This document shows positions 39,001-51,165 of a stretch of 64,000 nt of DNA, one piece after another. How positions within the stretch are numbered: the stretch's first letter is position 1; every line of letters starts with the position of its first letter. The position numbers and the translations under genes are program-made. A model generated the notes under the pieces. It had not been told where the DNA came from. It worked only from the letters and a program-made list of their open reading frames with translations, and made no database searches. Origin of the DNA: Filobasidium wieringae (Eukaryota > Basidiomycota > Tremellomycetes > Filobasidiales > Filobasidiaceae); assembly GCA_001600055.1 (NCBI GenBank), contig BCIV01000006.1:806001-870000 (forward strand), given 5' to 3'.

Positions 39001-39943
39001 CCAAGAACACCAGCGAGCTGATCAAGAGCGACCTTAAAGATCGCACCAAATTCATCGATGCGAAAGACAAGGATGTCATCGTCATTGGAGGTGGAGACAC
39101 TGGAAACGATTGTATCGGAACCTCCGTTCGTCACGGTGCCAAGTCCGTGGTCAACTTCGAGCTTCTACCTGAACCTCCCGCTACTCGAGCGGCAAACAAC
39201 CCATGGCCTCAGTTCGCCAGGATCAAGCGTACCGATTACGGTCATGCGGAAGTTATCGCTCATTGGGGTAACGATCCTCGTGAATATTGCATCTCTACGA
39301 CCGACTTCGTCAAGGACGATGCTAGTGGAGAGTTGAAGGGTGTTAACACTGTCAGAGTGGAATGGACCAACAAGGGTGGTCAGTGGAGTATGGAGAAGAT
39401 TCCCGGATCCGAGAAGGTGAGTAAAAGGTTGTTGTGATCAGTCAAGGATCATCTGTTAATCCTCCTATTTTCTCGTCGTCAGTTCTACCCTGCTCAACTT
39501 GTCTTGTTGGCTCTTGGATTCATCTCTCCAGAGCAAAGCTTGATCAAGCAGCTAGAACTCAAGACTGATCCTCGATCTAACATCTCTACTCCTGAAGGCG
39601 TAAGTTCTCCACCTAGACTCACAATTAGAAAGATCACTCGTCGCTGAACCTATCCGCCTTGCTCATACAGTCCTATGCCAGTAGCATCGATGGAGTCTGG
39701 GCGTGTGGTGACGCTAGACGAGGACAATCCCTTGTCGTATGGGCGATCAACGAAGGTCGACAGTGTGCTAGGGAGATCGATATCTTCCTACAAACCAACA
39801 CTAGGCTGGCCGCCACTGGAGGTATCATCAAGCGAAGCTGGATCCCTCCTCCCATCGAATCTACCTCTAGTAGCGCGAGTGAGAGCGGCGAGTCGTTCTC
39901 TTCCGTCAGCGATCCTAACGCTGGATCGGAGGTATTGGCTTGA
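33036..39943 (+). CDS. GLT1: NADH-dependent glutamate synthase (GOGAT), fused large and small subunits
   Basis: Makes two glutamates from glutamine and 2-oxoglutarate; with glutamine synthetase it is one route of ammonium assimilation. Six exons (33036-33327, 33427-33832, 33906-36892, 36955-39416, 39483-39599, 39671-39943) give 2178 residues, the normal size. A short propeptide precedes Cys65 in ERDACGVGF, the N-terminal nucleophile of the class II glutaminase domain. Then come the central domain, the FMN synthase domain with [23 protein letters not shown] and the 3Fe-4S cysteines in [11 protein letters not shown], and the GXGXG beta-helix ([12 protein letters not shown]). The small-subunit half has 4Fe-4S clusters ([19 protein letters not shown]), an FAD site [15 protein letters not shown] and an NADH site [13 protein letters not shown]. 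The tail is Ser-rich. Confidence 0.97.
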
Positions 39944-40732
39944 TCTGCAAAACGAGCGGAAAAGCAAATATTTAGAATGAGATATGGTCTCGGAGTGTGT
40001 ATAGATAACGAGCTTCTTTGGACTATTTGTGGGATTGTTGTGTACTATTATCGTCCGACGCGATGTACTTTGTGTACTGAGACATGAGATACGGATGTTT
40101 CCCGTGGTTTCTGATGATCGAATAAAATCCGAAGCAGCAAGAGCGATTCCTCACCAGCTGATGCAGCTCATCTCACTCACTTCCGATGCTCGTTGCTCCC
40201 CAGGTAAAAAGGAATTTTCACTCAAGGGGACTTGCGACCAGAAGGACAGGATCATCGCGGCAAAGATCTATTGCAAGGTGAATCCGTTTTATCCAAGGGC
40301 AACGTTGATGCTTGTTCGAAACCGGGACATAAGGACAAAGTTTACGAATCAAAGGCTAGAAACTCGCCGGTACTAAGGAAAGGTCCTAACACTTGATCGA
40401 GTCCGGTGACTCATAATCCGCTGTGAAATCCTGGCTAGTGTGACAGCGCTCTGTATACTCAACGGTAGGACTCTCCTCCGACTGGGGCGTGCTCTCACTG
40501 ATAAGGACAGCAGTACGAATATATAAAGGATTACTAACGTTTCGTATCAATATCCATACAATATACAGATTACAACGAGATCAGAGCTTGAAAGGGTATG
40601 TGTATATATATATTCAGTCAAAAGCAGGGCTGCTCGTATTTAGGCTGACGAGAATGTCAGAGAAAAGTGCCCAGCCTACATGGCGGAGTTGGCGTCCACG
40701 TCCAGTCTAGTCATCTACCCGCGCGTTCGTAG
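39944..40732. other. Convergent 3' region GLT1 / bHLH gene
   Basis: About 790 bases between the two stop codons, AT-richer than the flanks and with TATATATA-like stretches near 40595-40615. No coding signal that I trust. Confidence 0.45.
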
Positions 40733-43700
40733 TCATTCCCTGAAGTCGACCAGAGCAGCTATGTCGTCATTCATCATATGTTCGTGCATTCGGTCGTTGC
40801 CGATCGCGTCCTCCTCCGCCTGACGTTTCTCGACGAGGCCTCTGAAATCCAGCTCGTTGATCGATCTTAGATCGTCTGGACCCATGTCGGTCATGCTCGA
40901 AAACGGGTCACTCGCGTGGTTAATATTGCCATTGACGTTGCCATTGATATAGATCGAAGGGTGCATCATCGAAGGGCCAGCCATGCCAAGTTGTGATTGT
41001 AGGGACTGAATCTGCATCATCATTTGTTGTTCGCGAGCCGTTTTCAAATGAAGCATTTCTTGCATTTGTCTAGATCGGTCGGAGCGCGTGAGTTTCGCGA
41101 TCATTTTCGCTCGAAATTCGAGACTCACTTGACCAAGTCCACGGTCAGACACAACACTGTCCCCTTGCATAACTTGTCCGGTACTTGAGCCTTCTTGATG
41201 ATCTTTCTGTTCCTAGGTTTCGCCTTTTTGCCTTTACTATTCGTAGTTTCTGGTTTGGCGTCGAAGTTGTCTTCGTCTTCTTCCTTGATCGATTCCACCT
41301 CACGCGCGGCAATAGCACTGGCAATGACGGTAGGTGGCAAAAGCGTTTCTAGTTCTTGGATCTTTTCATTGATCGTTTCGCGACGCTTCCTTTCGACCTC
41401 GTTGTGCGACAATCGTCGACGCGATAACCGAGCTTTAGCGAGAGCGTCCGGTGTCAAGCTAAATGCGTGAAAGAACAGTCAAGTTGTGACACCGATTTGA
41501 AGCTGGAACGACCGACTCACACTTGAGGGCTATCTTCCGCATCTCCGTCTTCTATAGCCGCCTCATCGACCGTCGCCATCCCGTCTCCGTTAAGATCGGG
41601 TCTTCCGCCAGAGACCATATCGTTCATCGAATGTCGTCTCCACCTGACATCCTCTTCGTCAATAACAAAAGTCGGCATCGTCGCCGAAGAGGGCGCTCGA
41701 CCTGTCGTCTTTCGTTGCTGAGCCATCGTCATCAATCTCGCCGCAGAAGAAGCCTGGGATGTGGGCCCGATCATGTGCTCGCTCCCGGCAAGGACCGAAT
41801 CGGACGATTTCCGCGCCATCCCCGGTCGACCGGTGTATTTGATATCTAGCGTCGTGGGAAGGGCGAAATGATCGTAAGCGGTAGCAGGTGATAACGTCTG
41901 GGATACGTTCCCCGAATTAGCTCCAGATGATCCGGAAGAAGTCTGTCCTTGATTCTGAACGTTCCCAGGTGCACGGGAAGCGTTCGAACCCGTTCTTTGA
42001 TGACTGGGCCGAGTCTTGCTCGTCGCTCTCGGCGCCTTTCCGACTCCACCGACGGTACCGGCGTTCTCACCCCTGACCGCGCTCCCTCCTGAAGCAGCTG
42101 CGGCGATGGATGAACTCCTCCTGACGACCTTTGGTTTCCCTCCCCCTCCCGCCCCCATCTTACTCGTACTCTGCGTCCTCCCTCGCGAAGTCATCGGCTT
42201 GATCACAGGATCCTCCTCCCCCCTCAGAGTCATCTCCACCTCCGGCCCATCCCCATCGTTCATCTCTATCGGACTCTTCTCACTCCCCTGACTGTTCATA
42301 CTCATCACCGTCGTCGCCGGTGTCCCACCGCTAGTCGTCGGTCTTCCCATCCGACCATGTTCGTTCGATTGACCTGAATATTCCCCAATCCCACCCCACT
42401 TGCCACCCATTATGCTGGAGAACAAGCTGTCCCCGTAGGAAGAGACGGAAGACGCTCCGATCAAGCTCGGAGTGGTCGCCTGCGTCGCTTGACGGGAGAG
42501 GAATTCCATGACGGGTCTCTGATCTCGATGAAAGAACCCGGGGTTGGGTTGCGAGGCGTTCATGGGCTGATGATGATGTTGTCTCTGTCGCTGCTGCTGT
42601 TGTTGTTGTTGTCTCTGCTGCTGTAGTTGTTGCTGTTGATTCTGATTCTGATTCTGATTCTGTTGTTGTTGCTGCTGTTGCAGATGTTGTCTCATCCAAA
42701 ACACACTCGCGACCCCTTTCCCATCCTCCCCTTCTTGTTCCTGCATGAAATCAGGCCCGAACCCGTTCTCGAACCCGTTACCCGTCTCGCCCCCAAACGC
42801 GCGGAAATCATGGACGTTAGCGAACGAGTGTCCCGTGCCCGGTCCCAGACCCGAGCTGAAGGTGTTCGCGAACGCTGCAGGGGCGGAGACGGGGAACCCC
42901 CCGATCTGTCCCTGATGCGGTTGTTGCGGATGATTCTGGTGTTGATCGTAGAGGTTGGAATGATGAGATCCATCGAACCCGTTGACGTGGGGGAACCCAT
43001 CGTACCCGAACCCCGAGGCGGGAATGTGAACGTATTCCCCTTCGTCCTGTTGATCCTGCATTTCCTCCTCCTCGAACCCCGGCTCGTTGGGTCCTCGTGC
43101 AGCATGAATCGAACGAGGGTTAGAATTCTGTGCTTGTTGAGGGGCCGGTTGATGGGATGTTTGGGGGGAAACGTTTATGCCTAATCTCGAGCGAGAAAGA
43201 TCGTTGAGCATCTTTTTGAACGACTCGGCGCTGGTCCCTTGAGAACCTCTCGTCGGGTCTTGTTGCGAATGATGCAAGTGTTGACCGTTGGGATGGTTCC
43301 CCCCGTTCCCCAACCCGACCCCTTCCAGCTCTCTCTGCTGGAGATGGAGATTGACCAACCCTTCCCCTCTTCCGGCCAATAACGGACTCCTCTCCACCAG
43401 AGCGAGTAGATCGTCATCATCAAACCTCGCCGAGCTCGTCGAGTATCCTCCGAACCCCATCGACATGCTCGCAGGGAAATCAGCCAAGGGTAAAGGAGTG
43501 GGGGGGATGGACTGAGAGGGCGATTGAAGGGCGGGGGAGGATCTTGTGAATTGATTCAACAGGTCGGTCATCTCTTTCGAAATCTCTTCATTAGAGCCGG
43601 ACGGGAGGGGAGAATGATGAAGCCCTTGGTCCTGTACGCCGTGCTGGTTGAGAGAATGTGACTGGGGGTGGGGAAGGGAATGGGTCGGGGGTGAAAGGAA

Positions 43701-43856
43701 TGTCCCTTCCGATCCTTTCCCCGGGTTAGATTCTCTCGACGAGATCCTACCCAAGCAACCATGTCAGTCCAGCCTGTGACCTCTTGGCTACGGAAACGAT
43801 GAGACTCACTCGAAACCTTCCCTCTTTATTCTTGGTTGCAAGTGAAGATCGTTCAT
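40733..43856 (-). CDS. bHLH transcription factor with polyQ tracts and an extended HLH loop
   Basis: Four exons (43856-43810, 43746-41521, 41458-41129, 41069-40733) total 2940 nt, 979 residues. A short first exon (MNDLHLQPRIKREGF) leads into a long disordered region rich in Gly, Ser, Gln and His, with glutamine runs encoded near 42570-42690. The DNA-binding part lies at about residues 770-860. The basic region and helix 1 read RRRLSHNEVERKRRETINEKIQELETLLP, with the H/N-E-R-RR pattern for E-box (CACGTG-type) sites. Helix 2 reads LCKGTVLCLTVDLVKQMQEM. The loop between them is about 60 residues with acidic then basic stretches, far longer than the usual 5-15. A leucine/methionine-rich coiled coil follows helix 2. 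Targets are unknown; Rtg3/Tye7/MITF-like is the broad class. Confidence 0.88.
42570..42690 (-). repeat. Glutamine-codon (CAG/CAA) repeat region
   Basis: Within exon 2 of the bHLH gene, imperfect runs of CAG and CAA code for Gln interspersed with Asn, Arg, Leu and His. The mixture of codons makes it less prone to slippage than a pure CAG run, but the length probably varies between strains. Confidence 0.85.
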
Positions 43857-44676
43857 GTTCTGTCCGACTGAACGTTTTGCAGAAAAAACAAGATCGATCG
43901 GAGTAAGCCGAAGACGTCTTTCGAGGTGGAGAGGTCGTTCTGGTAGTGATATACACTCACCCATACTTTAGATTTCATTCGCGAGACGATTACGTCCAGT
44001 GGTACAGTCTATGGACCTGTTCCAAGCAGAACAGGAGATGAGGAAGAGAGAGGCGGTGAAGAGTTACCTGGTCGAGTCGCGATGGAATGCGAGGTCCCGA
44101 GTTTGTTTCTTGACGAAAACGAGTCGTTCCAAAAGTGATCCGAATCGAGTGCGAGTTGCCGGTCGCTGTGTAATATCAGTGTATAGGAGTAGATTGATCT
44201 TCTATAGCTATTACAATGTACGATGAGCATGACCCATTCCCTACGTATCCACCTTCCCGCTCATTGCTCTGGTCACTGAGATTAGCTTCCCCACGCTGAG
44301 AACGGTTCCTCTCCACACACGGCGCCCCTCCCCGCGCACTCGCCCCCGCGCTCGGTCATCTTCCCCTTGCGCTTCTAGTTGGTAGCGCCCTCACCCTGGG
44401 AGCCGTAAGCGCGAGGTTACTTACTCGAAGTGGTAATCGCTATACGTTTCAGACGTCGTGTTTCATGTTTCACATAGTGAACACCCTATGACACGTATAG
44501 GAGATGATACTCCACTCATCGTCGCCCTCAAGAACATCTGTTAGGTACGAGCGAATCACTCGGTCCCATCTCCGGTGTGGCCATTCCGGTATGTATCATC
44601 AGTTCAATACATTCCATCGACTCGATCACGACGATCATCTTTTACAAGAATCACCCGCACCCCCCCCGCGCGCCAC
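43857..44676. other. bHLH gene upstream region
   Basis: About 820 bases between the bHLH start codon and the stop codon of the next minus-strand gene. It may contain a 5' UTR intron of the bHLH gene, since splice-like signals occur near 43940-43990. No protein-like frame. Confidence 0.4.
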
Positions 44677-46451
44677 CTAACCAAGAGTGATCAAGATCCC
44701 CTTCAGCGTCTGCGCCACCAACTCTTCTTCCCTCCTCGGATCCAACCCAATCTTCTGCTGATCCCACGCCTGACAACTCGCCTGCATCGTACTGAACAGC
44801 GCCCGTTCCCTCTCCCTCCTCCACCCGATCCTATGCCTGACCAGATTCCCCCAGACCATCCTCACGTCCGATTCGACAGCGTACCATTCTTCCCTCTCCA
44901 TCGCCGCCTGTAATTTCTTGCGCTGATCGTATTCCCGGCCCATGATGTCCAAGTCGAGGAGATGAGGTTTCCAAGCGAACGGACGGAAGAGGATGCGAGA
45001 GATCCGGACGAACGTCTTCAGATCGCTTATCGACGTGCTCCCGAAGATGGAAGAGAGGTGCGGGTGGTGGATCGTACAACTCGTCAGATCGGAGATTCGC
45101 GTTCGGAGGGGAGGATGCATGTGGGTCTTTTCCGATAACCTGCGGAGCGTACCCAACACCTGCATGTATGTCGTGTGAGCGGCGTGAGTGACATGAACAA
45201 CAACAAGACCCACAACCCGACTGACCTTGGCATCGACCAACCCCTCCCCCCTTCCCGTCCTCGACTCCCAGCTCCACCCCCTCTCACTCGTCCCCATCGC
45301 AGAGGAACAGGAAACGGCGAACCTATCGATCAACCAATCCGGGACTTTACCCGTCTGGTTCCGCTCCCCCCTCCTCTGCCTTTCGAGCGGGGAGAATCGG
45401 CTGCTGGGCAACGGGTATTTCGGGCGGACGTAGATACAGATGAATGAGGTGGGGAGGGATTGGGTGTGTTCTGACTGACGTTCGGATGCTTGTCCGGGTG
45501 GCTGATCTTGTTCCCGTTCTGGATCTTGCTCCGGTGATGACGATGACGATGATGAAGAAGGACCGGTCCACCTCATCCTCCCCGACTGCAACATCTCCAA
45601 AACCCTCAAAAACACACCCGGTCTAGCCTCTTCCAACCCAGTGAGCACCAGGACCTCCTTCACGTCCATCCCCACCCCACCCTCCCCCGTGCTCACAGCC
45701 GATTCAACACTGGACAAACTCCCGCGGGGGTCAAGGGGATGAGGAACATCCTCGTCCTGCGTATGATCCGTCCGCATACTCAGGTCCATCCGTTCTTCTT
45801 GTTCCCGCTCGGTCGTCATCGGATCTTGAGCGCGGGTGTGTTTCATGGGGTTGAAAATGGGGCGGGTTGTGTACGGTTGGAGAGGTTTGGAGGATGGGTT
45901 GTGGTGAGGTGAGGGACGGGATATGGGAGGCGTAGCTGTGGGTATATGTGTGGATGTGGATGTCGGGTCCAGGTTGGGGTTCGGGTTGGGAGGGGGGACG
46001 AGGGGGAAGAGGAGGGAAGCGAATTGATCTTCAGTCCATTGGGTTGAGATGTGGGTGTGTTGGGATGACATGGAGAACACGAGCCCAGATATCTAGAGCA
46101 CGTTGCAGGTAAGCTCATGATCCTTCAAAATCGGTTGAAAGCAAATGCAAGACGTACAGCTTGACACATTTCCGCAACTCGCTTCAACTTCGTCCTAACC
46201 CCATTCTCTCTCTCCCTACTCCACCTCCCATCTCCCCGTTCACCTTCACGTTCACGTTCATCTTTCGGCATAAACCCGTCCTTCTCCCAATCGACATCGA
46301 CATCCACGATCAAGTTCCTCTGACCGGCGATGAGGCATAAGAAGATTCCGAGGAAGATGTTCTTGTCCAAGATGAGATCGCTAGAGATGTTGGCTTGGAT
46401 GTGGGCGATGAGGTTGGGGAGGTAGTTCTGTGAGCCTATCTGGGGGATCAT
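44677..46451 (-). CDS. Uncharacterised protein, weakly Mg-chelatase/MoxR-like
   Basis: Exons 46451-46158 and 46092-44677, with a further probable intron at 45225-45160 whose 66 nt hold no stop; spliced, 547 residues. The N-terminus (IGSQNYLPNLIAHIQANISSD, then IFLGIFLCLIAGQRNLIVDVD) recalls the start of divergent fungal AAA-like proteins, but there is no Walker A GxxGxGK. The middle is low complexity with Pro, Ser and acidic runs. The C-terminal part (LGTLRRLSEKTHMHPPLRTRISDLTSCTIHHPHL, then TSISDLKTFVRISRILFRP) resembles the lid domain of Mg-chelatase/MoxR ATPases, which carries HP...DL...R..A patterns. If related, it has lost nucleotide binding. No function is assigned. Divergent from MKT1. 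Confidence 0.65.
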
Positions 46452-46988
46452 CTGGTGGCATGGTCGATGGTGGTAGTAGTAGTGGTGGTGGTGGTGCTGG
46501 TGGTGGATGTGATGTGGTTGAAGCTGTGGTGGGCAAGTTTGAGTGGTCGAGCGTGTGTGTATGCGATATCGTCAACGGAATCTGAACCCCGTTCGCACAG
46601 CAGAAACGCTCAGATGAGGTGGCTACCTCTTCTACCACTGCCCTACTGGTCACTACTGCTGCTACATCGCCTAGAACCAGTGTACCCATCCACTCATCAC
46701 CTCATCGCCTCTCCCTCGTCGTCGTCGTCGCCGTCATCGAACCTCGACTCGCATTCGAACAATCAAAGCCGTCGCTGCCAAGGTCGAGTTCCCCAGGATC
46801 GCTCGTTTCCCCGCGCGCACAAGTCGACTGTTGCAACGTCGAACATCACTCTCATCCTCCTCATCCATCATCCTCTGGTCATAGGGCAAAGGACAGAGGC
46901 CATACGCTTCACTCTATTCCCTAGCAGTACTCTCATCCAGTGCACTTCCCGTTCTCAAGCCTGATCATACGACTGGAGATACGACATT
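46452..46988. promoter_or_regulatory. Divergent promoter upstream of MKT1
   Basis: 537 bases between the two divergent start codons. A GGT/GTG-rich, strand-asymmetric stretch lies at 46455-46510. Frames open here on both strands look like compositional accidents. Confidence 0.4.
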
Positions 46989-49900
46989 ATGCCTGTCCGC
47001 GGACTAGAACGTGAGTCATTCATTCCCCCCCCTCATCCCTTTCCTTTTCCTCTCCTTCCCTTTTCCCAGGTCCTTTCCCATATCAGACCACAATCTCATC
47101 CCGCTAATTTCGTCTTCACTGTTGACCCCCCTCTCGCAGCCCTCCTCACGGAGCGTAGAATCATACAACAAGCTCCTCTCTCCGCCCTCTCGGATACTCG
47201 TATAGGAATCGACATCTCTCAATACCTACGTCAAATCCTCACCTCACCTCTCACTCGTGAACCCTTGATCGCAGCTACCGGAGGACTCCCGATAGCTCTC
47301 ACCACCCATATCGAAGCGGACCTCCGTACGTTGGATAAATTCAGGATCAAACCCGTCTTCGTCTTTCCCGGACTCCCATTGTTCAAACGGTCCCCGCCGA
47401 GGGGGACGCAGGAGTTGATCACCTCCCGTGAAGCTGGGCAGAGGAATCATGCGTGGGGGTTATACGAGCAGGGGCTGGCGGAGGAGAGCGCGAGGGTCCT
47501 GACGGAGGGACAGAGACATGGGAATTGGGTCGTCACCGTTGAAGTCACTAGGTTGATTTTGAGGATGTTTAGGCATAGGATGGTAGAGTATATCGTAGCG
47601 CCTTATATGCAATGGGGACAGGTGAGTCGGTTCGATTCGACTCGAGTGCGGTGGACTGGAGTGCGGTCACTAATACGGCTCGGGGTCGACAGCTGTCTTA
47701 CCTCCTCAACCACCCGAAAGGTTACATCCACTCGGTCTTCTCTTCCCTCGAAATGCTAGCCTTCCCTACTCAACGAGTGATCACCTCTATCGATTTCACC
47801 ACGGGTTCTTTCCAATTCATAGACCGTTCTCGGATCTTGGCCGACATCTCACTCTCCCCCGATCAACTCGTCGATTTCATCCTCCTCTGCGGGACCGAAC
47901 TCCTCCCTACCTTTCCCCCCCTGGCGGACACGTTCTTCATAAGGACCGTCATCGATATGCTAAGACATTTCAAATCAGGTTCGAGCGTCGTCGCTTCCCA
48001 TTCCGAACACCCCGCAGTGAGGGGCACGGGGTACATGGAAGGTTTCCTCCGTACCCGAGCGGCCGTAAAGTATAGCTTGGTGCTCACCGCGGAAGAAGGA
48101 ACCTGTCTACCTTTACCCCTCGTCATCCCCCCCGTCCACCCCAGTCACGCCATCACCGCTTCAGAAGTCCCCGCGGACATCCATGAGATCTTTTCAGGCC
48201 GGCTCCCCGATGAACTCTACTTCCACCTGAGTAAAGGTCTGATCTCACCTCAACTCGTGGGTTGGTTGACCAGTGGGATCATCCACGAGCTAGCCCCGTT
48301 GGATAACGGGGAGAGCTTGGAGTATAGAAAGTATATCGAGAACGTCATCACGGAAGGAGCTACCGCCCCCAGATGTACCGCTTTGGCTTTATTGACGAGT
48401 TGTCTGAACCAGGCTTGGCAGCAAAAGAGGATCGTAAGTGGACCCCCAATTCCTATAAGACATCTTCCACTACTCGACCGGGACGGACTGCTGAAGCTAC
48501 TCGCGCCCAAAGGGAGCCCATTATTTCTTCGACCCGCCACATTCTCAAGGACACGTCGTCAATTTCAACGCACCCGAGACTAAGAGCTTGACGGATAGGT
48601 GTGCGAGTTGGCATGTCCCTTGTGCGACTGTCGAGGAGGAATTGAGACGGCAGAACGTGAGTCCTTCTCTCTCTCTCTCTCTCTCTCTGCCTCTCTGACC
48701 ACAGCGAGACGAATGGGATGGGATGCTGATACCCCACCCGGATAGTCTTCCACGATCGATTTCAAGCTTTGTCTAGGAGCGACTGGCACGGAGGAATCGG
48801 CAAAGAGGACCAAGGTGGCTCCTAAGAACACGAGACCTCTGGAGAAGAGGGACGAGATCGTCGCCAATGTCATCTGGAGGTTCTTGGACTTGAGAGGGTG
48901 GGTGGTTCATACTCGTCTCGTCCATGCGGAGCCAGGCAGACTGAAGGATGTCTTCCCTATTTTTTGTCTGTTTGGTAGATTACAAAACCCGAACCATACG
49001 CATACCACGCTAGGGAAAGCTTTGGCGGCTAGTATCGAGGTTTCCAGAGTGAACGACAAGTTTCAAGAACCGCTCTACCTCGCTTTGGAATTGGCTAGAG
49101 CTGGCGTGCTTCATGGAGATCTTTGGAGCGGGAGGGCGTATAGCGGTGGACCTAGTTTCGGGACTCGTGAGTCGATCGGCGTGGAAAATCACTATAAGCG
49201 AGGCTTAGCTGAGAACGCCCCCCCCCTCCCTTTCCCTTGTAGCTTCGGAACAGACGAGTTCTTTGTTGTTCATGAGGTGTCTCAGTATCGTACCTCTCGC
49301 TTACCGGGTAAGTTGAGCTCTCCCTTAGTCACTCAAAGCTTGCACACTCACTCCCTCGCCTCTCTTAGTCACAACAATGGTCAGGACCTCTCAGTCGAGA
49401 GTTGCTCGTTTTCAACTCGTTTGTAAAGTCGTTGACGCGATCGCTGCGACACTTGATGGAAGCGACTTGCGTGCACATGTTCTTGAGAGGTGATGCGAAG
49501 AGGGTGAGGGATGACTTTGTGGATGTCGCCCTGAGTGAGTATGGTTGGAGATTTGCTTCTGGGCATCTACTGATCATAACCGTATTCTTTGATCGATGAC
49601 AGGTCTACCGTTCCAAGGCGAGGTCAATACCGGATTCGGAGTCCTCGCCAAGGTATACATCGACGCCACCATCGCCTTTTACCAGGGAATGCCAGAGGGA
49701 GACCCAGAGGCTCCTGAAGTCAAGGCTGCAAAGGAACAGGCGGTAGAGGTGGTCGAGGAGACGTTTGTTATTGTGAAATCGCCAAAGGCGGAGATCGAGA
49801 GGGGCTTCAGGTTCTGGGATGCGGCAAGTCGGGTTTTACGAGTCGTTCGGTTTGGGGTTCTAGGAGACTGATCTTTGCGACGCTTTGGGACAGCTCATGG

Positions 49901-50025
49901 TGGCGATTCGGGCTATTGCTAAAGTACAAGGCCCTGACCCTCAGATATTGAACACGATCGTCAGCTCGTCCGTCATTGAGCAATTCGAGACGGCCGATCG
50001 ATGGTTGAGACCTTTCCGTCCCTGA
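46989..50025 (+). CDS. MKT1: Mkt1, XPG-like post-transcriptional regulator
   Basis: Cytoplasmic partner of Pbp1 (ataxin-2 type) that affects translation and stability of selected mRNAs in yeast. Many exons: 46989-47010 (MPVRGLE), 47140-47621, 47693-48433, then about 48513 onward to the TGA at 50023. The start runs into LTERRIIQQAPLSALSDTRIGID, the degenerate XPG N-domain; FSSLEMLAFPTQRVITSIDF and ILLCGTELLPTFPPL mark the XPG I-like part. The C-terminal Mkt1 domains show GAHYFFDPPHSQG, SSTIDFKLCLGATG, VIWRFLDLRG, SLLFMRCLSIVPLAYR, LLVFNSFVKSLTRSLRHLMEA and LPFQGEVNTGFGVLAKVYID. The penultimate intron (49824-49863) is 40 nt and begins GC. A CT-dinucleotide run sits in the intron near 48665. Confidence 0.9.
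48665..48695. repeat. CT dinucleotide microsatellite in an MKT1 intron
   Basis: About 11 tandem CT units just after a GTGAGT donor. It forms part of the intron's pyrimidine-rich body. Confidence 0.85.
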
Positions 50026-50179
50026 ACGAGGAAAGGCAAAAGAAGGATCGACCGATTTTTACGCAACATGATAGTGCATGTCGAGGGATGTAGCCTGGGA
50101 TGATTATCGCATGGCTTTGCATTGACAACACTGGCTACATGATTATTCCGCGTTCTAGCGGGTGATACTGATTCCGCTT

Positions 50180-51165
50180 TCAACTGGTTAAAACGATCCC
50201 TTGCTTCTTGATCCACTTTTTCATTCCATCCATATCCTCCCAATCGATTTCTCCCACGTCGATCGCTTCCAGTATCCGCTTCAGTCCGATTACGGGTAAG
50301 ACGGACGATTCACAGTTGAGCCATATTCGACCGTTCATCGCGGGTGCTACGGTGATTCGAGTGTTGGATGGCCAGAGGGACATGATCTCGCCCATCATTC
50401 GTGTCGAGATGATTCTGTTGCGGGTCGGACCGATTGGTCAGGACCACAGACAAAGGCGGTATAGAACACTCGTTCTGAGCTTACTGTCGACACATCTGTA
50501 AGGAACAGGTCACCATTAGTCCTCCCTTCAACTCGCCGTATCCGTTGGATTTGCCATCCTTGGGATCGACACATTCGATTTCCGGCTCCATATCTCGATT
50601 GGCCAACGATACCCGAGCGTGTACCAAAGTTCCTTGCTAGTGCATTGCGAGAAATTGCCTGTTAGTTCTCAGAGCTCGACGGATCTCGGACGGGTAACGT
50701 CGACTCACGTCTAATCGAGGTTTGGTCTTTTTACTGGCACCTTCAAAGGCGAATTGACCGAGCTGAGCTAGTTGAGCCCCACCGATGTCTACTCGGAATC
50801 CTTCTGCGTGTTTGAGGACTACGATCCCGATCACATCTTCTCCTGGTGCTGGTATGTACTGTGCATCCGCAAGCTGAAGTCAGAAGCTCGCCCTTGAACT
50901 CTGATGACGACTTCTCATCGCTCACTCGTTTCGAAGCCACATCCACCCAAAGCCTAGTAACCTCCATCTGCCCGTCCTTTGTCCGCCGTCTTTTTGTGCT
51001 CTCGTTGACCTTGCCCATCCTCATGGCAGCTGAAATCGTCTTGGAACCATCCCGGGTCGAGGAAGCTCCGATTCCTGGTCCGAACGTTATCGATTGGGAG
51101 GTGGACGGGTCGACGGGTTCTGTAGGGAGTTGGATGGGATCCCCTGGTAGTACGATAGTGGACAT
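50180..51165 (-). CDS. RRP40: Exosome cap subunit Rrp40 (EXOSC3)
   Basis: RNA-binding S1/KH subunit of the RNA exosome cap, needed for rRNA processing and RNA decay. ATG 51165 (MSTIVLPGDPIQLP) to the TGA at 50180 over four exons. IVLPGD is the family's N-terminal signature. The S1 domain follows the first intron (YIPAPGEDVIGIVV, then GFRVDIGGAQLAQLGQFAFEGASKKTKP) and is followed by GTLVHARVSLANRDMEPEIECVD. The KH part ends with VAPAMNGRIWLNC, matching the G-x-NG-x-IW motif of Rrp40. The C-terminus is short and basic. Divergent from GCN5 across 367 bases. Its 3' end faces the MKT1 stop with about 150 bases between. Confidence 0.9.

Noticed and set aside
40029..40376. Plus-strand frame of 115 codons after GLT1
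   Set aside because: Lies in a convergent 3' region; unremarkable composition, no support.
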